From positions 1 through 13,256 of the forward strand of contig DATADD010000012.1 in assembly GCA_036258675.1 (NCBI GenBank): a DNA stretch of 13,256 nt, given 5' to 3'. A model generated the notes under the pieces. It searched no databases and was not told the origin of the DNA. It worked only from the letters and a program-made list of their open reading frames with translations. The translations under genes and the position numbers were made by a program. Within the stretch, counting starts at the first letter, position 1; each line of letters starts with the position of its first letter. Of this stretch, positions 5,732 to 12,797 are shown in pieces. The DNA is from DATADD01 sp036258675 (GTDB lineage: Bacteria; Actinomycetota; CADDZG01; WHSQ01).

Positions 5732-6527
5732 ATCCAGTCTGCGCACGGCCTCCGAGGCCGAGGACAGCGTCACGACGGCGTGGGACGAGTACAAGGAGTC
5801 GGGGTCGCAAGCGGCGCGCGATCGTTTGATCCTGCACTACTCGCCGCTGGTCAAGTACGTCGCCGGCCGGGTTGCGGTCGGATTGCCGGCCAACATCGAG
5901 CAGTCGGACCTGATCTCCTACGGCATCTTCGGCCTCATCGACGCGATCGAGAAGTACGACCGCGCCCGGGGCATCAAGTTCGAGACCTATGCGATCAGTC
6001 GCATCCGTGGCTCCATCATCGACGAGCTGCGCGCGATCGATTGGGTGCCGCGCTCCGTGCGCTTCAAGGCGCGCGAAGTCGAGAAGGCGTACACGAGCCT
6101 CGAGAACAAGAACAAGCGACCGCCGTCCGACGCGGAGATCGCGGAGGAGATGGGCATCACGCTCGACGAGCTCAACCATATCTACACACAGCTTTCGTCG
6201 GTGTCGCTGGTGGCTCTGGACGAGCTGATGTCCGTCGAGGGGGAGCGAGGCGACCGCCTCTCGCTGGTCGAGACGCTCGAGGACACGAAGACCGCGGGGC
6301 CGGTCGACACGGTCGAAGCCGAGGAGATGAAGGTGATCCTGGCGGACGCGATCAACCGCCTCCCCGAGCGAGAGAAGATCGTCGTCACCCTCTACTACTA
6401 CGAGGGGCTGACGCTCGCCGAGATCGGGCAGGTGCTCGGGGTCACGGAATCGCGCGTGTGCCAGATGCACACCAAGGCGGTGCTCGGCCTGCGCGGGAAG
6501 ATCGTCGAAGCAACCACCTCGGACTGA
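5706..6527 (+). CDS. whiG: RNA polymerase sigma factor, WhiG/FliA type (group 3 sigma-70)
   Basis: Alternative sigma factor of the FliA/WhiG family, which directs RNA polymerase to flagellar genes in swimmers or sporulation genes in Streptomyces. The 273-residue product contains region 2 (about 38-112; DLISYGIFGLIDAIEKYD and GIKFETYAISRIRGSIIDEL), region 3 (about 120-175; RPPSDAEIAEEMGITLDEL) and region 4 with its helix-turn-helix (about 212-265; LTLAEIGQVLGVTESRVCQM). It has the DWVPRSVR segment after region 2 seen in this family, and no region 1.1. ATG 5706 lies 6 nt after GAAGG (5695-5699) and 26 nt inside the xerC end, so expression is probably coupled to xerC. Partner genes (anti-sigma, flagella) are not in the window, so the regulon is unknown. 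Confidence 0.93.
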   Translation: MSGAIPEPESSLRTASEAEDSVTTAWDEYKESGSQAARDRLILHYSPLVKYVAGRVAVGLPANIEQSDLISYGIFGLIDAIEKYDRARGIKFETYAISRIRGSIIDELRAIDWVPRSVRFKAREVEKAYTSLENKNKRPPSDAEIAEEMGITLDELNHIYTQLSSVSLVALDELMSVEGERGDRLSLVETLEDTKTAGPVDTVEAEEMKVILADAINRLPEREKIVVTLYYYEGLTLAEIGQVLGVTESRVCQMHTKAVLGLRGKIVEATTSD

Positions 6528-6530
6528 GCC

Positions 6531-6543
6531 GCCCCGGCGGGGC
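6531..6543 (+). terminator. Weak hairpin after the sigma gene
   Basis: GCCCC-GGC-GGGGC forms a 5-bp perfect stem 3 nt after the sigma stop codon. It lacks a T-run and lies just upstream of the presumed rpsB promoter. It could attenuate read-through, or be chance in GC-rich DNA. Confidence 0.3.
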
Positions 6544-6547
6544 TGCG

Positions 6548-6556
6548 TGCTAGCCT
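6548..6556 (+). promoter_or_regulatory. Putative rpsB promoter, extended -10 (TGC-TAGCCT)
   Basis: TAGCCT at 6551-6556 fits TAnnnT and is preceded by TGC, an extended -10 element. It lies about 145 nt before the rpsB GTG, in the only long gap of the translation cluster, where a promoter for a ribosomal-protein operon is expected. No clear -35 hexamer at the right distance. Confidence 0.5.
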
Positions 6557-6562
6557 TGCCGG

Positions 6563-6699
6563 GCAGGTCATCTCACACACCCGTCTCGGCTGTGCGCGCG
6601 CGTGGCGCGCCCTCAGGCCTTCGGTCCCGGCTCGCCGGGTCGACGGGTGGCGGAAGGGCCCGGGGCCCGGCTCCGGGGCGAAAACCGAAGGAGGCAGTC
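6563..6699 (+). ncRNA. Candidate structured rpsB 5' leader (possible S2 autoregulatory element)
   Basis: CCTTCGGT (6618-6625) is exactly complementary to ACCGAAGG (6684-6691), and the latter includes the first four bases (AAGG) of the rpsB Shine-Dalgarno sequence. Between the two arms lie a hairpin abutting the helix, CCCGG-CTCG-CCGGG (6626-6639), and a second GC-rich hairpin region around 6656-6677 with alternative pairings. Together they could form a multi-branch structure that hides the ribosome-binding site. Ribosomal-protein leaders commonly bind their own product, and S2 autoregulation is known in Escherichia coli. That this leader binds S2 is inference; I recognise no described family in it. 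Confidence 0.4.
6688..6694 (+). promoter_or_regulatory. Strong Shine-Dalgarno of rpsB (AAGGAGG)
   Basis: AAGGAGG is the best ribosome-binding site in the window, 5 nt before GTG 6700. It decides the rpsB start in favour of GTG 6700 over the upstream in-frame GTG 6547 and the downstream ATG 6715. Confidence 0.9.
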
Positions 6700-7611
6700 G
6701 TGCCCGTGGTCACCATGCGGGAGCTGCTCGAGGCTGGCGTCCACTTCGGGCACCAGACCCGGCGGTGGAATCCGAAGATGAAGCGCTTCATCTTCACGGA
6801 GCGCAACGGGATCTACATCCTCGACCTCCAGCAAACGATGACGGGCATCGAGCGCTCCTATACGTTCATCCGCGACCTCGTCGCGGCCGGCGGGGTGGTG
6901 CTCTTCGTCGCCACGAAGCGACAGCTGCAGGACGTCCTCGAGGCCGAGGCGAAGCGCTCCGGCGCGCCGTATGTCAACTTCCGCTGGCTCGGGGGGATGC
7001 TGACCAACTTCCGCACGATGCACGAGCGGATCAGGCGCATGAGGGACCTCGAGGAGATGGTCGCGACCGGCGCCCTCGACGGGCTCCCCAAGAAGGAGGC
7101 GCTCAAGCTGCGCCACGAGCACGAGAAGCTCGAGCGCAACCTGGGCGGGATCCGCGATCTCGACCGCCTGCCGGACGCGATCTTCATCCTGGATACCAAG
7201 AAGGAGGAGATCGCCGTGCGGGAGGCCCGGAAGCTCGCGATCCCGATAGTCGCCGTGTTGGACACCAACTGCGACCCCGAGGACGTGGACTACGGCATCC
7301 CCGGCAACGACGACGCGATCCGCTCGGGCGCCCTTCTGACCAGGATCGTCGCCGACGCGATCATCGAGGGGAAGTCCATGCGCCCCGACGGCGGGGCGGC
7401 GCCACCGAGCGAGGACGGAGGCGAGGAGCCCCGGCGCGCGGAGGTGCTTCCGACCGCCGAGCTTCAGCCGAAGGCGGAGTGGGAGCTGCAGCTCGAGGCC
7501 GAGGAGCAGGCGGCGCAGGCCGACCAGGAGGGGGGCGAGCCACCCCCCGCGTCCGGGCCCGGCGGGGCGAAGGGCGTCGCCGAGCCCGAGCCCGCCCGCA
7601 CCACCCAGTGA
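6700..7611 (+). CDS. rpsB: 30S ribosomal protein S2
   Basis: Structural protein of the small ribosomal subunit, needed for binding of S1-like proteins and for 30S function. The 303-residue product starts VPVVTMRELLEAGVHFGHQT, the standard bacterial S2 opening, followed by RRWNPKMKRFIF. The core continues through the central coiled-coil insertion (about 100-150; EEMVATGALDGLPKKEALKL) to PIVAVLDTNCDP and the family ending at about residue 226. A 77-residue tail (227-303), rich in Glu, Ala, Pro and Gly, extends beyond the core; actinobacterial S2 proteins often have such tails of varied sequence. GTG 6700 is chosen for its AAGGAGG site. It heads the cluster rpsB-tsf-pyrH-frr-cdsA. Confidence 0.98.
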   Translation: MPVVTMRELLEAGVHFGHQTRRWNPKMKRFIFTERNGIYILDLQQTMTGIERSYTFIRDLVAAGGVVLFVATKRQLQDVLEAEAKRSGAPYVNFRWLGGMLTNFRTMHERIRRMRDLEEMVATGALDGLPKKEALKLRHEHEKLERNLGGIRDLDRLPDAIFILDTKKEEIAVREARKLAIPIVAVLDTNCDPEDVDYGIPGNDDAIRSGALLTRIVADAIIEGKSMRPDGGAAPPSEDGGEEPRRAEVLPTAELQPKAEWELQLEAEEQAAQADQEGGEPPPASGPGGAKGVAEPEPARTTQ

Positions 7612-7657
7612 CCGGACCACCTCGCCACAACCGCACGAGGCGAAACGAGGAGAAGAG

Positions 7658-8278
7658 ATGGCAGAGATAAGCGCTCGACACGTGAAGGCCCTGCGCGACG
7701 CGACGGGCGCAGGGATGATGGACTGCAAGAAGGCGTTGGCGGAGGCGTCCGGCGACCTGGATGTCGCCAAGCGCATCCTGCGCGAGAAGGGGCTCGCGGA
7801 CGCGGCCAAGCGAACCGGGCGGGCCACGAGCGAAGGCGTCGTGTACGCCTACATGCACAGGCCCGACCCGAACTACCCGCCCAAGCTCGGCGTCCTGCTC
7901 GAGCTCAACTGCGAGACCGATTTCGTCGCCAAGACGGAGAGCTTCGAGCGGCTCGCCAAGGACATCGCGATGCACGTCTCGTTCGCCGATCCCTCGTGGA
8001 CCGTGCGCGAGGAGGTTCCGAGCAGCGTCATCGACGAGGAGTCGTCGATCTACGCCAAGCAGGCGAAGGACACCGGCAAGCCGGAGCACGTCATCGAGAA
8101 GATCGTGGCCGGCAAGCTCGAGGCGTTCTTCAAAGAGAACGTGCTCATGGAGCAGGAGTGGATCCAGGACAAGACCAAGACCATCGCGGCGCTCATCGAC
8201 GAGGCGAAAGCGTCGATGGGAGAGAACATCTCCGTGGGGCGTTTCTGCCGCATACGGGTCGGCGAGGGCAAGGCGTAG
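7658..8278 (+). CDS. tsf: Elongation factor Ts
   Basis: Nucleotide exchange factor that releases GDP from EF-Tu during translation. The 206-residue product has the N-terminal UBA-like domain (about 1-50; VKALRDATGAGMMDCKKALA) and the EF-Tu contact motif TDFV (87-90) in ELNCETDFVAKTESF. The core subdomain runs to the C-terminus (NISVGRFCRIRVGEG). It is shorter than the 270-280 residues common in Mycobacterium, Streptomyces and Escherichia coli, and closer to the compact Thermus-type protein with a single core subdomain. There is no frameshift or internal stop, so the size seems native. ATG 7658 follows GAGGAG (7647-7652) by 5 nt and lies 46 nt after rpsB, the universal partner. Confidence 0.97.
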   Translation: MAEISARHVKALRDATGAGMMDCKKALAEASGDLDVAKRILREKGLADAAKRTGRATSEGVVYAYMHRPDPNYPPKLGVLLELNCETDFVAKTESFERLAKDIAMHVSFADPSWTVREEVPSSVIDEESSIYAKQAKDTGKPEHVIEKIVAGKLEAFFKENVLMEQEWIQDKTKTIAALIDEAKASMGENISVGRFCRIRVGEGKA

Positions 8279-8280
8279 CG

Positions 8281-9024
8281 GTGACCGATCGGGTCGCCCC
8301 CGCCCCGAAGTACCGCACCGTCCTCCTCAAGCTCTCGGGGGAGGCGTTCGCGGTCGAGGATCACGGCTTCGGGATCGACCCGAAGGTGGTGGCCTCGATC
8401 GCCCGCCAGGTGGCCGAGGCGCAGACCTTGGGAGTGCGGCTCGGCATCGTCGTGGGCGGCGGCAACATCATCAGGGGGCTCGCCGCCTCGGCCCAGGGCA
8501 CGGACCGCACGACCGCGGACTACATGGGCATGCTCGCGACGGTGATAAACGCCCTCGCGCTCCAGGACGCTCTCGAGAAGGAGGGCGTCGAGACGCGGGT
8601 GCAGACCGCGATCTGGATGCAGGAGCTCGCGGAGCCCTACATCCGCCGGCGCGCGCTGCGCCACCTCGAGAAGGGGCGCGTCGTGATCTTCGCGGGCGGG
8701 ACCGGTAACCCCTACTTCTCGACCGACACGAGCGCGGCGCTGCGCGCGCTCGAGATCGGCGCCGACGCGATCCTCAAGGGGACGCGCGTGGACGGCGTCT
8801 ACGACTCCGATCCCCTCGTCAATCCGGAGGCGAGCCTGTTCACCTCGGTCGACTACATCGAGGTTCTCCAACGAGGCCTCAAGGTCATGGACTCCACCGC
8901 GATCTCCCTGTGCATGGACAACGGGCTGCCGATCATCGTGTTCAACATGAAGGCGGGCAACATCGTGCGCATCATCAGCGGCGAGGAGGTGGGCACATTG
9001 GTCCACTCCACCGCGGGAGGCTGA
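8281..9024 (+). CDS. pyrH: UMP kinase
   Basis: Phosphorylates UMP to UDP with ATP in pyrimidine nucleotide synthesis. It is a hexameric, amino-acid-kinase-fold enzyme distinct from eukaryotic UMP/CMP kinases. The 247-residue product shows LLKLSGEAF (15-23) with the ATP-phosphate lysine, the glycine-rich VVGGGNIIRG (57-66), GTGNPYFSTDT (140-150) for nucleotide binding, GTRVDGVYDSDP (167-178) and KVMDSTA (201-207). Length is standard. GTG 8281 is 2 nt after the tsf stop, with AAGG at 8270-8273 inside the tsf end, so translation is probably coupled. The enzyme joins nucleotide supply to the translation cluster, as in nearly all bacteria. Confidence 0.98.
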   Translation: MTDRVAPAPKYRTVLLKLSGEAFAVEDHGFGIDPKVVASIARQVAEAQTLGVRLGIVVGGGNIIRGLAASAQGTDRTTADYMGMLATVINALALQDALEKEGVETRVQTAIWMQELAEPYIRRRALRHLEKGRVVIFAGGTGNPYFSTDTSAALRALEIGADAILKGTRVDGVYDSDPLVNPEASLFTSVDYIEVLQRGLKVMDSTAISLCMDNGLPIIVFNMKAGNIVRIISGEEVGTLVHSTAGG

Positions 9025-9037
9025 AGGGGAGGCGGAG

Positions 9038-9604
9038 GTGGCCGAGGACAAGGACAGCGTCCTGGCGGAGGCCGAGGCAAAGATGAAGCGGGCGGTCTCG
9101 GTCAACCGGGAGGAGCTCGCCGGCATCCGGACGGGTCGAGCGAGCCCGGCGCTCCTCAACCGCCTGCAGGTCGACTACTACGGCACCAGGGTGGCGATCA
9201 ACCAGGTCGCCAACATGTCGGTGCCCGAGCCCCGCTTGCTCGTGATCGCCCCCTACGACCCGAACTCCGTGGCAGCGATCGAGAAGGCGATCCTGTCCTC
9301 GGACCTCGGGATAACGCCCAACAACGACGGGCAGGTCATACGGCTGGCGTTCCCGGAGCTCACCGAGGACCGGCGCAAGGAGCTCATCAGGGTCGCCCAC
9401 GCACGCGCCGAGGAGGGCCGCGTCGCGGTGCGCGGCGTCCGGCGGCATGCCAAGCAGCACCTCGAGCGGCTGCGCAAGGGTGGAGAGCTCTCCGAGGACG
9501 AGGAACGCGGCGCGGAGAGCCGGCTCCAGAAGCTCACGGACCGCTTCGTGGCCGAGATCGACGAGAACCTGAAGCGCAAGGAGCAGGAGCTCCTGGAGGT
9601 CTAG
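9038..9604 (+). CDS. frr: Ribosome recycling factor
   Basis: Splits the post-termination ribosome together with EF-G so subunits can be reused. The 188-residue product has the two-domain RRF layout. A long three-helix bundle is built from the N- and C-terminal parts (KMKRAVSVNREELAGIRTGR; LQKLTDRFVAEIDENLKRKE). The beta/alpha/beta head lies between, with VPEPRLLVIAPYD and ITPNNDGQVIRLAFPELTED. RTGRASPALL (31-40) is the strongest signature. GTG 9038 is preceded by AGGGGAGG (9025-9032) at 5 nt spacing. The TAG stop shares its last base with the GTG of cdsA, a 1-nt overlap suggesting coupled translation. Confidence 0.98.
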   Translation: MAEDKDSVLAEAEAKMKRAVSVNREELAGIRTGRASPALLNRLQVDYYGTRVAINQVANMSVPEPRLLVIAPYDPNSVAAIEKAILSSDLGITPNNDGQVIRLAFPELTEDRRKELIRVAHARAEEGRVAVRGVRRHAKQHLERLRKGGELSEDEERGAESRLQKLTDRFVAEIDENLKRKEQELLEV

Positions 9605-10446
9605 TGGCCGAGGCGGCGCCCCGGGGCGCGCGCGCGGCCCGCTCGGGGCGGGCGATGGCCCAGGCGGTGGTTTCGGGGGCGATCCTGCTGGGCCTTGCGG
9701 CCGCCGCCTTCGCGATCGGCGCGCCGGCCCTGTTCTCGCTCGTGGCCGCGGTCGCGCTGATCGCCCTCTACGAGCTCCTCACCGCTCTTCGGCGCGCCGG
9801 CCGCCGGCCGGTGGTGGGAGCCGGGATCGCCGGGGGGCTCGTGGTGCTCGTGGCCGCCTATCGCGGGGGCCCCGGCTGGGTCGCGGCGGCCGGAGGGGTG
9901 ACCGTGTTGGGCGCGCTCGCGCTCGCGCTCAGGCCCGGACGGGGGCCGACCCCCGCCGCGGACGCCGCCTGGACCGTGCTGGGCGTCGCCTGGATCGCCG
10001 GGGGAGCTGCGGCCGCGGTGGGCCTCCTGCGCGCGGACCCCGGCGGCGCGGCCGTGACCACCGCGTTCCTCGTGGTGGTTGCGGCCGGCGACGTCGCGGC
10101 CTTCTTCGTCGGCCGGCGCTGGGGGCGGAGGCGCCTCGCACCGTCGCTGTCGCCGGGCAAGTCGTGGGAGGGCGTGGGGGCGGGCCTCGTCGCCTCGCTG
10201 CTCGCCGGGGCGTGCGCGGGCGGCCTCCTCGCGCCCCTCTCGACCCTCGAGGGCCTCGGGCTCGGCCTGCTGTGCGGCGTCTTCGGCCCCGTCGGCGACC
10301 TCGTCGAGTCCGCCGTCAAGCGGGAGATCGGGGTCAAGGACTCGAGCGGCCTGTTGCCCGGCCACGGCGGCTTCCTCGACCGCATCGACGCGATGATCTT
10401 CTGCGCGCCGCTCGCGCTCGCGTACGTCGTCGTCCTGGGGGCGTGA
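9604..10446 (+). CDS. cdsA: Phosphatidate cytidylyltransferase (CDP-diglyceride synthase)
   Basis: Integral membrane enzyme converting phosphatidic acid and CTP into CDP-diacylglycerol, the precursor of phosphatidylglycerol, cardiolipin and phosphatidylinositol. The 280-residue product is almost wholly hydrophobic, with roughly 7-8 membrane spans. The family signature is intact at 236-262: SAVKREIGVKDSS, then LLPGHGGFLDRID. SPGKSWEG (183-190) and Asp163 (AGDVAAFFVG) are further conserved cytosolic motifs. GTG 9604 overlaps the frr stop by one base and follows GGAGG (9595-9599). An alternative internal start at ATG 9655 would remove an Arg/Ala-rich cytosolic leader of 17 residues. A GC-rich hairpin follows the stop, so the rpsB-cdsA unit probably ends here. 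Confidence 0.96.
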   Translation: MAEAAPRGARAARSGRAMAQAVVSGAILLGLAAAAFAIGAPALFSLVAAVALIALYELLTALRRAGRRPVVGAGIAGGLVVLVAAYRGGPGWVAAAGGVTVLGALALALRPGRGPTPAADAAWTVLGVAWIAGGAAAAVGLLRADPGGAAVTTAFLVVVAAGDVAAFFVGRRWGRRRLAPSLSPGKSWEGVGAGLVASLLAGACAGGLLAPLSTLEGLGLGLLCGVFGPVGDLVESAVKREIGVKDSSGLLPGHGGFLDRIDAMIFCAPLALAYVVVLGA

Positions 10447-10479
10447 GCCGCTCCGGTTCCCCTGCGGGGTAGCGGGCTC
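10445..10479 (+). terminator. Stem-loop after cdsA (terminator-like, no T-run)
   Basis: Beginning within the cdsA stop codon, GAGCCGCT (10445-10452) pairs with AGCGGGCTC (10471-10479), giving 8 bp with one bulged G (10476). Inside it, CCCC (10459-10462) pairs with GGGG (10466-10469) around TGC. No T-run follows, as is common for actinobacterial terminators. It separates cdsA from the presumed dxr promoter. Confidence 0.55.
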
Positions 10480-10483
10480 GGGG

Positions 10484-10492
10484 TGTGACAAT
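10484..10492 (+). promoter_or_regulatory. Putative dxr promoter, extended -10 (TGT-GACAAT), leaderless type
   Basis: GACAAT (10487-10492) resembles TACAAT and is preceded by TGT, an extended -10 element. It ends 6 nt before the dxr GTG at 10499. No ribosome-binding site lies between them, so a leaderless transcript is likely. Confidence 0.5.
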
Positions 10493-10498
10493 CGAGGC

Positions 10499-11629
10499 GT
10501 GGAGCAGCAGCGCACCATCGCCATCCTCGGGTGCACCGGCTCGATCGGCACGCAGGCGGTCGAGATCGCGCGCGCACACCCCGAGCGCTTTCGGGTGGTC
10601 GCGCTCGGAGCCGGCCGCGACGGCCGCCGGCTCGCCGAGCTCGCCCGAGGGTTGGGCGTCGCCCACACCGGCCTCGGGGTCGAGGCGGCCACCGACCTCG
10701 CCGCCCTCGACGAGGTCGACGTGGTCCTCAACGGGATCGTCGGCTTCGCGGGACTGACCGCGTCGCTCGCCGCCCTCCGTGCGGGCAAGACGCTCGCGCT
10801 CGCGAACAAGGAGAGCCTCGTGGCGGGCGGGGCCCTCTGCCGCGCTGCGGCCGCCGAGGGGGGAGGGCGCATCGCGCCCGTCGACTCCGAGCACGCCGCC
10901 CTCGCGCAGTGCCTCGAGGGGCGCGAGCCCTCGACGGTGGCGGCGCTCGTGCTGACCGCTTCGGGAGGCCCGTTCCGGGCGCGCACCGATCTGGGGGCGG
11001 TCACCCCGCAGGAGGCTCTCGCCCACCCGACCTGGGCGATGGGGCCCAAGGTCACCGTCGACTCCGCGACGCTGATGAACAAGGGCCTCGAGGTGATCGA
11101 GGCGCACTGGCTGTTCGGTTTTCCCTACGACGCCATCCGGGTCCTCGTGCACCCCCAGAGCGTCGTGCACGGGATCGTCGAGCTCGTCGACGGCTCGGTG
11201 GTGATGCAGGCCGCGGTGCCGGACATGCGCGTGCCGATCCAGGCAGCCCTCGGCGCACCGGCCCGCTTCGCCTCGCCGGTCCCGCCCGTCGACCTCGCCG
11301 CCGCATCCCCGCTGGTGTTCGAGCCGGTCGACGACCTTCGCTTCCCGAGCCCCGGGCTCGCGGTGGAGGCGGGACGCCGGGGCGGCACCTTCCCCGCCGC
11401 GCTCAACGCGGCCAACGAGGTCGCGGTGGCCGCGTTCCTCGCCGGCGCTGCGTCCCTGCTCGACATCCCCCGGACCGTCGAGCGCGTGCTCGAACAGCAC
11501 TCGAGCGGCGACGCCCTCGCCCTCGACCAGGTCGCCGGCGTCGACGCGTGGGCGCGCGCCGTGGCGCGAGGCGCGCTCGGGCTCGACGAGCGCGACGCCG
11601 TCCTGCAGCCCTCGGGAGTGAGCCTGTGA
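10499..11629 (+). CDS. dxr: 1-deoxy-D-xylulose 5-phosphate reductoisomerase
   Basis: Second enzyme of the MEP isoprenoid pathway: rearranges and reduces DXP to 2-C-methyl-D-erythritol 4-phosphate using NADPH; target of fosmidomycin. The 376-residue product has the NADPH loop GCTGSIG (11-17) and LANKESLV (101-108). The metal ligands are Asp129 and Glu131 (PVDSEH) with Glu198 (MNKGLEVIEAHW). The substrate-covering loop is AHPTWAMGPK (175-184), followed by HPQSVVHG (218-225) and ALNAANEVAV (301-310). All catalytic positions I can place are intact. GTG 10499 has no Shine-Dalgarno sequence but a well-placed -10 hexamer. The gene ends in GTGA, overlapping rseP by 4 nt. Confidence 0.97.
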   Translation: MEQQRTIAILGCTGSIGTQAVEIARAHPERFRVVALGAGRDGRRLAELARGLGVAHTGLGVEAATDLAALDEVDVVLNGIVGFAGLTASLAALRAGKTLALANKESLVAGGALCRAAAAEGGGRIAPVDSEHAALAQCLEGREPSTVAALVLTASGGPFRARTDLGAVTPQEALAHPTWAMGPKVTVDSATLMNKGLEVIEAHWLFGFPYDAIRVLVHPQSVVHGIVELVDGSVVMQAAVPDMRVPIQAALGAPARFASPVPPVDLAAASPLVFEPVDDLRFPSPGLAVEAGRRGGTFPAALNAANEVAVAAFLAGAASLLDIPRTVERVLEQHSSGDALALDQVAGVDAWARAVARGALGLDERDAVLQPSGVSL

Positions 11630-12795
11630 GCGCGGGCGTGTGGATCTTCGTGCTCGCGATCCTCGTCGTGATCATGGTCCACGAGTCCGGTCACTTCTTC
11701 GTCGCCAAGCTGTTCGGGTTCAAGGCGACGAAGTTCTTCCTCGGCTTCGGCCCGACGCTGTGGTCGGTGCAGCGGGGCGAGACGGAGTACGGCGTCAAGG
11801 CGCTGCCCCTGGGGGGGTTCGTGAAGATCGCCGGCATGAACCCGTACGAGGATCTCTCCCCCCAGGACCGGGCGCGTTCCTATCCGAGCAAGCCGCGCTG
11901 GCAGCGCGCACTGCTTCTGCTCGCGGGCTCCGCGACCCACTGGATCCTCGTCTTCGTCGTGCTCGTCCCGACCCTGCTGTGGATCGGGCTTCCCACGGCC
12001 CGGGGCAGCAACGTTCTCTATGCGGTGCAGAAGAGCTCTCCCGCCGTGGCCGCGGGACTCGAGCCCGGCGACCGCATCGTCGAGGTGGGGGGGACCGCCG
12101 CCGATTCCTGGCCCGACATCCGCTCCTACATCCGCGCCCGCGGCGGCCGGACGGCGACGTTCGTGGTCGCGCGCGACGGGGAACGCCGGGAGCTGTCGGC
12201 GCGGCTGTGGTGGGCGATCTACAACCGCGACGGCCAGCTCGCGCAGTTCGAGCGGGACCGGTCGGAGCTGCGCCCCCTCCGCGCCGGCGAGGACGTCGTC
12301 GGCTTCCTCGGCGTGTCGCCGGAGCCCCTCTACGAGAGCTTCGGCTTCGGCGAGGCGGTCGCCCAGTCGGGACGCACGACGTGGTTGCTCACGACCCGGT
12401 CGGTGCAGGGGATCGGGTCCTTCTTCGGCCAGGTCTTCGACGGGACGCTCTTCTCCAAGCTGTCGGCCGAAGGCCCGCGCACGGGAGCGAGCGAGCCGAT
12501 CGGGATCGTGGGGGGAGCGCGCATCGCGGGCGAGACGTTCGAGCGAGGCCGCTACCTCGAGCTCATCCTGTCGATGTGCGGGCTCGTCATCTCGGTCGCG
12601 ATCCTCAACCTCCTTCCGCTGCCGCCTCTGGACGGCGGCCACCTCGCGGTCGTCGCCTTCGAGGCGGTCACGCGGCGGACCGTCGACCTCCGCAGGCTCA
12701 TCCCGATCGCGGCCGCGGTCATCTCGTTCTTCGTGCTGGTGTTCCTCGCCATGCTGTACCTCGACCTGGCGCGTCCGATCGAGGTTCCCTTCTAG
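11626..12795 (+). CDS. rseP: Site-2 membrane zinc metalloprotease (RseP/Rip1 family)
   Basis: Intramembrane protease that cuts membrane-bound anti-sigma factors and other substrates after a first extracytoplasmic cut. The 389-residue product has HESGH (19-23) in the first membrane segment, supplying two zinc ligands and the catalytic Glu20. A single PDZ domain (about 128-185; SSPAVAAGLEPGDRIVEVGG) follows. The second active-site motif is NLLPLPPLDGGH (328-339) with zinc ligand Asp336, and a last membrane helix is near 357-380. The usual GPxxNF segment after the first membrane region instead reads AGSATHWILVF (100-110). Overlap with dxr by GTGA and a GGGAG site (11614-11618) fix GTG 11626. A substrate anti-sigma factor is not encoded in this window. 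Location between dxr and ispG is the conserved actinobacterial order. Confidence 0.95.
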   Translation: MSAGVWIFVLAILVVIMVHESGHFFVAKLFGFKATKFFLGFGPTLWSVQRGETEYGVKALPLGGFVKIAGMNPYEDLSPQDRARSYPSKPRWQRALLLLAGSATHWILVFVVLVPTLLWIGLPTARGSNVLYAVQKSSPAVAAGLEPGDRIVEVGGTAADSWPDIRSYIRARGGRTATFVVARDGERRELSARLWWAIYNRDGQLAQFERDRSELRPLRAGEDVVGFLGVSPEPLYESFGFGEAVAQSGRTTWLLTTRSVQGIGSFFGQVFDGTLFSKLSAEGPRTGASEPIGIVGGARIAGETFERGRYLELILSMCGLVISVAILNLLPLPPLDGGHLAVVAFEAVTRRTVDLRRLIPIAAAVISFFVLVFLAMLYLDLARPIEVPF

Positions 12796-12797
12796 CC

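Noticed and set aside
6547..6699. rpsB starting at GTG 6547, giving a 51-residue N-terminal extension
   Set aside because: The extension is Arg/Gly/Pro-rich, unlike S2, and the AAGGAGG site with the VPVVTMRELL opening fixes GTG 6700.
7619..7650. CCTCG/CGAGG pairs between rpsB and tsf as a regulatory hairpin
   Set aside because: Five-base arms with long loops and two competing partners; too weak to support.
10531..11625. Open plus frame running through dxr and joined to rseP
   Set aside because: It is the out-of-frame image of dxr, with Arg-rich composition. The rseP family N-terminus begins at GTG 11626.
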